The translations under genes were made by a program, and so were the position numbers. Below are positions 38,501 through 50,500 of a DNA stretch of 64,000 nt, in pieces; the first letter of the stretch is position 1, and each line of letters opens with the position of its first letter. The DNA is from Cladopsammia gracilis. Lineage: Eukaryota; Cnidaria; Anthozoa; Scleractinia; Dendrophylliidae. The notes below the pieces were generated by a model. That model searched no databases. It saw only the letters and a list, made by a program, of their open reading frames with translations, and was not told the DNA's origin. The DNA lies in contig JAJGOT010000288.1 of assembly GCA_022457155.1 (NCBI GenBank), positions 615,001 through 679,000 of the forward strand. The letters run 5' to 3'.

Positions 38501-41500
38501 AACCTGAAGGTCGGTGGTTCGAGCCTGGTCTGTGTCGTCGTGTTTTTCCTTAGACAAGAAACTTTGCTTCATGCTGTCTCTCTCCACCCAGTTGTATAAA
38601 TGGGTACCAGCGACATAATGCTGAGAGGTACCCATGCGATGGACTAGCATCCCATCCAGGGGAGAGTAGTAATACTATCAGTCACTTCATGCTACAGAAA
38701 CTTGATTAAGCTGCAGCAGTTGTGAGTCATTAGGCTTGTAAAGGCTTACCTTTTGTCCTTACAGACACCTCTTTAAACAGTTCTCTTGGTCCTAAAATTC
38801 ATACATTCCATGCCTTTATAATACGGACACCTCTACACCAAATTGAAGAAACCTTGTCAGGTGAAAAGCATAAACCATGAACGATGCGACCCAATGGTTT
38901 ACTGGAAAGTTGGAAAAATTAATCTTCGTCTGTGACAGAATACACATTATATTAACACAGGATGCATAAATCATGCTTGAAAATGTCTCAAACAAAGAAA
39001 ACATCATGATCTATTACTATGCTTGCCAATGCTGCCTACTCAAAATCCCATTCGGTCTCATCGTTCATGGTTAATGCTTTTTGGCAATTGTCAACGTTTC
39101 TTCAATTAGGTGTATAATGCAGACACTTCTGTCTGTCCCTTTGGTGTACTTATTAAGGAGGCTCAACTGTAGATGACTTCACAGTTTGCAACGCCATGTC
39201 GTTCACTAAGCAAATATGGCCAAAATTTATTATACTGTTTGGCTAAAATTCAAAAATGGTAATTAGCAAGTTGAGTCTTCTGTTGATGTCTCTGTGATAT
39301 TTAGGAACATTTGAGATTTCTTGTTTTAACACCAATTTGGTCATCAACCCCCCCCCCCCCCCCTTCCCCCCCCTAGTTACTTCATGTTACAGAAACTGGT
39401 TCAAGCTTCTTTTTGCCTTGGATTTACTTTACCTTTTTTATGTTATCGGTTCTTTTAGTTAAGGAGGGTTTCTTCTGCCAAACTACAACCTCTGAAGAAC
39501 GTGATTTAAAACGGGCAGTGGCTGGCCAGTCAGAAGTCTTAGACAAGGGAGTAGAAGAAGGGTCATATCCTATTGATGACCGCTTTTACTCCGTGTCTTC
39601 ACATGAAAGTGAAGAGGATCCCTCAAGGTGGGTTACTGCTGCTCTGTTTGTGTTGATCTAGTGATCAGTGCATTAGAAGTATTTTTTTTATCAGAGAAGA
39701 CTGATGAAATAGCTAGACTAACTTTCCATCAACAAGTACTATAACAGTACAGGGTCATTAATTTTTGAAGTAGCTGGGGAAATGGAATATAGGAGCCAGG
39801 AAGAAACAGTTCTGTTAGTATTGCTCATTTCTTTGTTTGTTCTCAGAAGTGCGGAAATCCCGATCACCTGGCTCTTCACGGTGGGCACAGAAGCATCAAA
39901 AAGGGGCAGATATTTCCGTCGGAAATTCTAACTTCGAAATGCCATATCTTTGGATCGCATCAACATATTTACGAAATTTTTTCACTTTTGAAATTATTAT
40001 GGCGTGTACTTTCAGAAACTGTCCTCAGATATCCCATAATACTAATTTGAAATTTTGGCGCCATTTTTGTGACGTCATTTTCCTGCCAAAATACTTAAAT
40101 TTGAAAAACAGAAATCATAGGATTTTTGCCAATGATAACTTCTATATTGTAAAATTTCAGCTTCCCAGGTTTAAAACTGTTAAAGTAGTTTGAAGTGCAA
40201 GTTTTCAGTTGATTTGATATTAAATGACCTTTGACCCCAGCAGATTATGGGCGGGAAATTCAAATTTTGAAATGTCGTATCTTTTGATCGGATCAACATA
40301 TTTGAGAGATTTTTTCAGTTTTGAGATGCTTGTAGTGAGTACTTTCAGAAATTGTCATCAGATATCCCCTCTTTTTGATGCTTCTGTGCCCACCGTGCTT
40401 TTTAGGAACCTTAACCCTTTATCTTCCAAGAGTGCCAAAGGTCAAAATTCAAGAAAAGTCCCAAATTTCATTTTGTAAAATATTGAATTTAACAAATGGT
40501 ACTATGTAAATGTACTGCTGATGTGGTTTCATTTGAATGGTCACACCATAGGATTTTGTCAACAGACAAATTACAACTACATTACATGTCTCTGTGATTG
40601 ACTCCGGAGTGAATGGGTTAAGCAACGAGAACATTGATGTCCTGGATGTCACAATTAGCAATTAGAAGTCGGCTATGTTCGTCTTTGCATCTTCTGCCTT
40701 TATTACATCAAACTACAGACATTAAAATAAGAGCTTTCCCTTTCTTTGTGAGAAGCAGAATGTTGTCATAAATAGAAAAAAACAGCCATCCAGTTGCTGA
40801 CCGTGACATCCAGAACATCAATGATCTTGTTGTCACTTTTGGTACAGAGACCTGACTATTAAGTAATGGTCCTAGTAAGAACTAGGCAACCTAACGGCAA
40901 GGAATGCAGAAAGGTGTTAATTGTGACATTGTTGAAACCGTCCACCTCATTGGCTAAAATATGAAAACTACTATCACTTAACCAGGTAGTGCATTTATTT
41001 CTCTCTAGTTTACTAATTGGTTCCCTTTTAGTGAAAGCTATTGAGTTTTAATGCAACCAAAATTCTATTTGGGTAACATGTAAAATTAGAAGCCTTTCTT
41101 GGCCACTGTTTTGGAGTTTTACGATTGGATGAAATCTTGTAGCACAAAAGAAACATCACTTTAAAATAAAGTTCCAGTACATTTTATTGCTTTCAAGGAA
41201 CGCAATCCTAATTCGTGTTGGTTGTCCTGTGGTTTATGTGCAGTAAAATTTGAGATTTTTTGGTGGCCGGACTTCCAAATGGCCGCCCCTATTGTTTTTT
41301 TTCAGGGGCTCATTTCTGCCGGAAATTCCTTCGAATGCATCGCCATAATTTGTGATTACTGCTAGTTTAAAAAATATGTTGTCCATAGGTTGATGTATTC
41401 TCAGTAAGAAAAACAAACAATCTTATGTGTGGAAAGTGAAATGCCGCGATACAAAAGAGCATTGCCTAGTTCCTACACGCATTGCTACTTAAACCATTTG

Positions 41501-44500
41501 GGTTAGTACCATAACTTGCTTTAAACTATAGGCGGATTTCAGCTGATGTATTGTTTATCAACAAATCTTTTCAATAATATTCCAAAAACCTCAGAGTCTT
41601 CAGTCAAAGAAACCTTTGTCTCAATTGAATCCTCCAATGAAGGAATGCCAGACTCATTAATAACAACAATAACTGAAATCCTTCTATTAATTACTGACGA
41701 ATTGTATAGAGTGGTTTTTTATTGAGTGTTGAAAGTAATCCCGCAATTGCTTTGGTTTTGTATTGGCCAAAAAATCTTGTGCCACTTAATCAACAAATTA
41801 AAAGTAAAACCAAAACCAATCGCGACATGCTGGCACGTGTTTTGCCGCACTTGGTGCCGCTACATCTATTCGCTTTGATGTGTGATTGGTTCATTTGACT
41901 GTTTGCGTCTGTCTGATGTGATTGGCCAGAGTAATTACTTTGGTTTTGGTTTTACAACACTCAACTGAAGACTGCTCTATGGATAGCATGTTTCTTGTCA
42001 TTGTACCCATGACACCAGGTATGGCCAAGAGTTTCCTCAGTCTGAAGTGTTTGACTATGGGCACGGCAATAGTGATAAGCAGCATAGCCAGCACAGGAGC
42101 AGTAGCCATAGCGACTTGAGGAGCATGCAAAAGGTGATATATATGGTACATATGTCCTTAGCCCTTCAACGAGTGCTGTCAAACCTCTCTTTGTGGCTGT
42201 TTTTCACTAGAAACTGATCCAAAGTCGTAAGAGCGCTTTAGGACCTAGTGAAAATCAAACAAGTTGCAAGAATCAGAAGGAAAACTACAACCCTGGACAA
42301 AATAGCTTGGGGCACTAAAGAAAATACTACAAAATGACAAATTTTTTCAAAGAGAGAAACTATCGTTCCATTTCCTGGTCCCCCCTCCCCCCAATACAAA
42401 GTTGAGACATTGTGGCTTGGTTATATGCATAAAACTCAACATTGTATTGGGGTTTGGGAGGGGGGGGGAAAAGGTAGTGTCACAGAACTTCTGACCAAGA
42501 TTGTAGATTACTGGAGTTGTAAGCAAAAGTAGAAGAATAAACCAACCACAATGCCCATTCGAAGGGCCCTCTGAGTGAAGATTTCTGCTTTGGACTCTGG
42601 GTTTCTGTCAGAGCAGGGTCACTGGGACCTTTACTCAGCTATTTCAATTCTTGTCCCAGCTATTTCTTAGGAAAATGTGCTAAGATATTTGAGTAAAGAA
42701 CAGCTAAAGTTGATAGGCTATTTGATATTTAATACGAGTGAAATAAAAATCTGCTTTGTTCCTGATGCTTCTTCCATAGCAGTTAAAACAGAGACCCAAA
42801 TTGGTTAGAAATGGCCTTAAATGCACACTTTGGGCCTAAAAATTTCAAAACTTTTCTGGGGGAGGTCCCCCATCCCCCAATGGGAGGGGGCATCCCCCAC
42901 ACCCACCCCAAATTAGGACTGTGTGCCAAGAAATGATCCCCGTTATTCACAATTTGGTCCCTGTTATTGCAAGCCTTAACAAAAACTCTGGGACTCACTA
43001 GATCATAAGCCACAGAATCATAAGTGAGTACTGCTTATGATTCCCTTGTTGGATTTTCACTAGATCCTAATGCTCTATGCTTCTGATTACGACCAACAAC
43101 TTTTACCAAGGCTCAGAGAGAATTTCAGTCACTAATTTCCCAAGTTTCCACAGCATTAGTTTGTAATCATAATTACAACAGAATTCACACTACTCCTGGA
43201 ATTCCTGGAAAACTCCACAAATTTGAAAATGTTCTTCAAGGGCCCAGAAACCTCCTTGAAAATTTCCTTTTATTCCACCTACTCCTGGAAAACTACTATA
43301 ATTTTGTAGATTTATTACCTTAACTTTTTTCCACGCACGCTTAGTAAGTCACATACTCTTAAAGTGCAACTAATCCCAAATAATGTTTTTTGCCAAATGA
43401 AATCTCTTAATTGTCCAGATTACCTGTGCGAAAATTTTTTAACGTAGCATTTTTTCTTGATTTTTTATAGTTTTTTAAAGTTTCAAATTTTGGCAGTTCT
43501 TTTGGCCAGTATCGAGTAATGTGAAGAATGGGTCTGAGTTTTGCTTTGATGTTTTGTGACGTCATCAAAGGAGATTGATTTTATGCAAAGCGCAAAGGAA
43601 CTGTGGGCAAACACAAAAAAGGCATCGGTGTGCACAAAATCCATTTTTTGGCTTTTGAGTACCATTCGAGTTAAAATGCGTTCTTTGTCGCTTCGCGGTG
43701 ATATGCTTATGGGAATGCGGCAAGTGGTCTCCTTCGATGACTCACAGCAAAGTTTGTACCCAGCTCCCACAAATGCTCGGTAATGGGGCAGAAGTACCTA
43801 ACTTCAAACAGCTGTAGAAATACGGGGATTTTATCAATTACAATAATTATTTCGCACAAGTAATCCGGACAAACAGGAGATTTTATTTAGCCTAAAAAAA
43901 GAATGGGGTTAGTTGCACTTTAAAAGCCAAATATTTTACCATTTAAGCCATAAAATATCTGATTTCTGGGTCCTGAAAATGTTGTTTCTACCCAGGAAAA
44001 CTCCTGGAATTTTGTTACATCACAGTAGTACGAATCCTGTCACAATAAAAATTAATGTACTTTGCACTTTTCAGGATTACAAGCATCACTCAACAACTCG
44101 AATTTCCAGATATTATCCTTGGAAGGCTCATGAGGAAGGCAAGCACAACCAGATGTCATCATCCGGCGGAGAAGGCAGGTATTTTTTGACTTGGCTATTT
44201 TTGAAGGCAGCCATTTTTTATTTGCAGCACTTCACTGTCACAATCTGAGCTAGCTATTGGATCTCACCACAGTGGCATCAACCAAAATCAAAATTAGGAA
44301 ATGATTCCCAATTCATTTTTGTTAAAATACTGACAGTAACACAGGAGGGGCTTTTATTTGAATAGTCATAAAGTAGGACTTCATCCATAGACTCAAAAGT
44401 AAGAACCACCTTGTACAACGTAGTAAACAGAAAGTTCTACAGGAAAGTACTGCTTCGTAGCTTTTGTTTGAATGATCACACTGTAAGATTTAATTTACAG

Positions 44501-47500
44501 ACTGAAAAGTTAGAACCACCTTATTCAGCATAAGAAAGAGCACTAGAAGAATGTACTGCTCAGAAGCTTTGACTTTAATGGTTGTACTTTAGAATTTTGT
44601 TCACAGACTCAAAAGCTAGAACCACCTTGTACAATATAATAAACAGCAGCACAGGAAAGTAAGGGGTTTTAATAGAAGCCGGCTACCTGCGGTGTACTGC
44701 TGCCTACTTTGCCTCTCACCGCCGGTTACTGAAACTGTAACTGTCTTATGTTTTACTCAATTTCATGCTCAGAATGCTGGAAATTGCATTTCCGAGCCTT
44801 ATGTCACAACTGCTTTATACCTTGGCCAGCCGCCTACTTCAATTCTTATTGAAACCCCTGAAAGTACTGCTTGATAGGTTGCACTTGAACAAGCTGCATT
44901 AATTAACTCATTCTTTGACTCCAGGAAGAAAGGATTAAGAAATCAACTTTTAGTTCTTTCTTTCTTTGACTGTGTTTCAGGTACCAAATCAACAGATCGA
45001 AACGCCACTGGAAAAAATACTGGCTCTGAAAAAACAAGAGCTCCTGATAACGTCAAGAATGCTTTCAAAAGACGTAAACTGGAAAAAGGAGCAGACAGCA
45101 CTAAACATGACAGTTTTTCTGGCAAGAAAGCTACCTCTAATACAACAAGTCACAATGAATCTGCTGAGTCTGAAAAGCCAAAAAAGTGGGACATTATGGT
45201 GTTTGCAAGGATGGATAAAAGTCAATTTTCAAACTGGCTTAGAAGAAAGCAACATGGAGCTAAGCTGTCGTCTGATGCTAAGCGTGAGAAGAATCCTGTG
45301 CAATACACTGCAGAATCTATCAGGCGTTTATCTGAGCGTATGTTTCGTAGAGCTAAGAGGCAAATGAGGCAGTCAAGTCGCAGCTGTAGTAAATCGCCTG
45401 AAGTGGAAGACATGCAGGCTTCTGACTGCCCTGATTTTGACTTTGACGACTTGGATCTTGAAAGTAATTTGTTTAAAGAAGAAAGTAACAGTTGTGTTTC
45501 AAAGGAACTATCACAGGATAACACTAAAGATGTTGTGGAGAAATGCAATGTACATAGTAATGAGCACCCGTCACCACCTTGCACCGTCAATAACGTAGTT
45601 GTACATAAAAATGTTCATTTTAATGCTGATGGTGCTTGTAAACAAGAGGATCATATTGATGTAATTTGCGATAATGAAGTGTCAGTTATATTACAAAGGG
45701 GTGAGATTAAGGAGCTTGTACCCACCAGCAAAGTCCTTGATGAAGAAAACAAGGATGCAGCTAATGCTAAAATGGAGCAGCACTTAGAAGTACTTTCAAA
45801 GGGTCCAGCTACTGAATGTAAAGAGATGGATGCTGAAAGAAGCATGACAAATGATGCAGAGATTGGAAGTATCTATGCTCAGGATTCAGTGATGGCAGGT
45901 TTTGCAACAAAGTTGCCTGATCATGCCATAAATGAAGGTCAACCATATGTCAACTTGGGTAGTCAAGGTAATAACAGCACAGGTTCTAGCAGGATGGATG
46001 AATGTAAAATTGTTGGTGCCGAAAAAGGTGATGAGCACCATGTTGTACATAGCAAGAGTGATGCAGAAGTCATTGCGGTTGAGCTGAATTTGAGTTCACA
46101 CAACAAAGATGTGATGGAAATCCCAAATAAGGTCAAGGTTGTTGCAGCTCCAAAGGACACAGTCACTGAAGAAGTTGAGGAAACTGTGCAGTTAAGCTGT
46201 GAAGAAGTGACTAATGATAAGGGAAATGACACTCGCGTAGTTGACAAAGTTCTTGATGTCAAAGTTGTATCTTTATCAGGACAGTTGGGTATGGAAGAAG
46301 CTGTATTGGAATCATTGTCCTGTGACAAGCTGCCTCAGCCAGTAACAGCAGTAGGGACTGAAGAAGCAGCAGGAGACATGAGTGTATCAGGATCATCAGA
46401 GCTTCAAGCCAACACACTGCCTGAATGCAGCAAACAAAGTTTAGTGGTTACAACTCAAGCAGTAGATAAAAAGACAGGGGAGATGAATATTACCTACACC
46501 AACAATTCTCCCTTTGTGGTCTCTGTTCTGAGTTCAGAACAGCTGAGCCAATACTTTTCAACTGCTGATGTGGCCACATCAGAGGGTCCGAGAACGTTTG
46601 ACTTGTGGCCTCAATCCACCTCACTGACTGCACTCACTGCTCCTTTATCAACACCAATCACAACTCATTATCCTGTTTTGCCTCCTCCGCCTCCTAACTT
46701 CATGTGGCCAGGAATAGGACATGCTGGCCCCTTTCCCACAGCAGGGATGGTGCCAGCCCATCCTACACAGCACCCAAAGGAGGGATTTCCCACCTGGGAT
46801 GATCAAGCACCACATGTACCATTCCCAGTTGGATGTGTACAGCCACCTACAGCTTCAGATGAAATCTGTCCTCCTGGCACTGAGGATGTGCAAGCTATCA
46901 GCAAAGCATCAAGTTTGGGGGATGTCATTGAAAATACAGATAAGAAACAACCACATGGAAGTGTCATGGATCAATCAGTTGTTACTGCACTAATGCAGTT
47001 TTATTCTGAAATCAGCGAAGTTGAAAGAAGTGACAACAATGGCAGTAAACAAGTGAATGAGAATGCTGAAACAAAGACTGATGAAAATGTTGCAAAACCT
47101 CCAAAAGTAGCACAGATAAGAAGTGCCAAAGGACATGGAGCAAGAAGTGAAATGGAGATTGAATCTGACCTTGACAGCAGTGAATTTGATGTTTGTGAAG
47201 AAATGGATGTTCCAGAAATTGAAGGCAATGATAAGCAAATCCCTGAGATTGCAGAAAACCTTGACAGACCAAGTGAAGAGCAGGACAAAAGAGTAGAAGG
47301 AGAATCCACTGAACTTTCAAACCAGCAGGACACAAGAGAGGGCATCCTGGGTTCAGCAGATGTGGCACTAATGGAAGATGCTGGTGTCTGTAATGTTGTG
47401 GCTTCAACGATGGACACAAAACCTATTGAGAAACATGTTGACTCTGACACCTTGAGCTCAGAAGTGGACGAGATGCTGGTAGAGACTACTGGTGTCTCCA

Positions 47501-50500
47501 GCTTGTTTGGTTCAACAGTGGACTCAGCAATGTCTGTGGATGAAACACCACTGACAATTCCATGCATTGATGTGCAAGCAACACATGTAGGAAGTCTTGA
47601 TACCCCCAGTTCCTTAGATTCAACAGTTAGTACACCTGTGATAGAGAGTCCTAGCATCACCAGCAATGACGCCCCAGGAGCGGTGCCGCCTTTGAGTCCC
47701 ATTAAACCAGAATTCTTTGCAAATGCTGAACAGACAATCTTCAGCTCGATTGGTGACTTGAAAAAGCTATTGGGGCAATCATCAACATTTGATCGCATTG
47801 CAGAAGAGGCTATTGCCTCCACAGTATCCTCTTTGGAGGACATTCTTCGGCAAGCACAAAACAGTTATCTTGAGTTGAGCAGCTGCCCATCGGACAGTGG
47901 TATGTCTGCTGGAGAGGAAGTGACAGTACCCTCAACATTGTCTAGTAGTATTACAGTACCAGTGAGTCCTCTTCAAGGTTCGGCAAACTTGAGGAGTGAA
48001 TACAGTGGAACAACAAGTTGTGGACCAGAGGGGAATGAGACAAGTCATTCCATCAGTCAAGGTTTGTTCTTCAGTCATTTTTGCCTATAAGATAAAATAT
48101 CATACAAGTAGTCAAATAAAAATTGGCAAATTCTCTTCCCATTCTCATAACGTTTGTCACAAGAAAAATCTCATTGCAGCATTGCCTTAGTTTGTCTTAC
48201 AAGCATAGTTCTAAAAGTTGTATTAGCAGTGGTGTCGCAGTAATGTGGAAATACAATCCTCCCTTTCGCTCACAGCAGCAATGATAGATACAAAAACAAA
48301 GTGTGCTTGTTCATTTTGCAAAATAAATACCAGTTGGAGAAGCAAACATTACCAAGTGAAAGGTTTGCTAAAAATCTGTTACACTGTATTTCATCCACAT
48401 ACTGTAAACACCGGTGTATAAGCCGCCCTTTTTTGCCCAAAATGTTTGCTCAAAATCGAGGGTGTGGCTTATCTACGGGAACATCTACAGAAGGTTATCG
48501 TACTTTCCAGTGATATAAGTTGACCAGACTTTTTGAGCCTCGAAATTAAGATTTTATTTATTACAGGTGTATAACACAGAACAAGATTCTTTAACCTTAG
48601 ATAATGTAGAAAAGTGAGTCTTGTCTGTCTAACAGAGCTGCCAAAGTGCCTCCGAGACCAAAAATCAAATTGAACAATCCGCATCCAACATGTACATGTA
48701 ACGCGTGAACGTATGTGTTGTGTTTACAAATTGTAAAATTTAGCATCAAAATGTCAAAATATCTGTGTTAAAACAGTGCTCACTATCTTTGTCAGACATT
48801 TCGAAGCTTTTAGCAATGAAGGAACATTGAAGACGAACGAAAGAAGCCAAAAGTCTGTGAACAAGCGACTATCTTGGTTAACCTTAATAACCAGGCTGAA
48901 TAAAACATGTGCTCAAGAAATTTGCATGGTTACCAATAAGACAACCATTACAAAACTTGGCGCCAAAAATATTTGCTCGTTGATGTTTTGATAATAAAAA
49001 CAGAAATGTGTTAATTGAAATCCATTAAAAGACATCTTGTGATTGGTTGAAATGCGGAATGTTCCAACCGTGATTGATATCATATTTCTAAGTGATCTGC
49101 TGATTGGTTGAAATGCGGAATCATCCCGCAATTAAAACAGACAGTCCTGATTGGATAACAGGCGGAATATCCCGTGGAAGAGGATAAGATTTAAAAAGTA
49201 CAGATTTAATTGGAGAAGTACAAATTTAAATGGAGATATGTTAAAACTGTTTTTACAAAATTTGAACTTCAAAACTCAGGGTGTGGCTTATCTACGAGTG
49301 CGGCTTATACACCGGTGTTTACGGTACTCAAAAGTTAGAACCACCTTGTATAGCATAATAAACAGTACCACAGGAAAGTACTGCTCAGTAGCTTTCATTT
49401 GAATGGTCACACTTTAGGATTTCATCCATGGGCTCAAAAATTAGAACCACCTTGTATAGCATAATAAACAGTACCACAGGAAAGTATTGGTCACTACCTT
49501 TGATTTGAATGGTCACACTTAAGGATTTCATCCACATACTCAAAAGTTAGAACCACCTTGTACAGCATAATAAACAGCACCACAGGAAAGTACTGCTCAA
49601 TAGCTTTCATTTGAATGGTCACACTTTAGGATTTCATCCATGGGCTCAAAAGTTAGAACCACCTTGTATAGCATAATAAACAGTACCACAGGAAAGTACT
49701 GCTCACTACCTTTCATTGGAATGGTCGCACTTTGGATTTCATCCATGGGCTCAATAGTTAGAACCACCTTGTATAGCATAATTAACAGTACGATAGGAAA
49801 GTACTGCTCAGTAGCTCGGCTTTCGTTTGAATAGTCACACTGTCGGATTTCATCCACAGACTCAATGTTATACCATTCCACATGAGCTAGAATCTGATTC
49901 AGTAAGTGAAGGGTTTAACCTACCCTCATTATAATGTTAGTTGTTTTTACCCAAAAAAGAACCCTCGATTCCATCCTCAGTATAATATCCACAATTTGAA
50001 GACCTCATCGGCTCATCATAGCCATATTAACAAAGTTCCAATTCACTGTACATTATTTTAGACAAGTTTACTTTTTGTTACTCAAAAAAGTAATCGAAAC
50101 CAATGGGTTTTATTTACAGATAAGTGAGTTGTAAGGGTTGCGGTACCACAAGTTGTGGCCTAACATCAGTGAGTACTAACCAAAGTTGACTAACCCTAAT
50201 ATTTCAAGCTATTTTTTTTGTTGCATGTTTTGTGTGGTTCCTTTTAATGTCAACTGTTTACTTTCATTTGTTTTCATTTTATACTGTGTTGTGAATAAAA
50301 CTTTAAGAGAAGGAAGCTATCACCGAGAAAAGGCGCTACAGAAATGTATTATTACATTATAATTATTATATTTCGCCCTCATGAACAACGGTGACCTGTG
50401 GAGAGCAGCCATCCATGATTCCCGAGTTGTTGTTGGCTAATACCCTCGTCTTTAGTAGTAGTAGTAGTAGTATTATCACATTAGGTTTTTAGATAGGAGA

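Noticed and set aside
39847..39880. 34-bp exon-like segment (TTTGTTCTCAG acceptor, Ser/Arg-rich frame, CACG/GTGGGC donor)
   Set aside because: Its useful frame does not fit the phase of exon 19, and its donor is the first bases of a MITE. Exon 19 joins exon 20 at 42019 directly in phase.
41891..42151. Minus-strand 86-codon hydrophobic frame
   Set aside because: Antisense of exon 20 and the adjoining MITE.
47001..47843. 280-codon minus-strand frame
   Set aside because: Antisense shadow of the serine/glutamate-rich exon 22.
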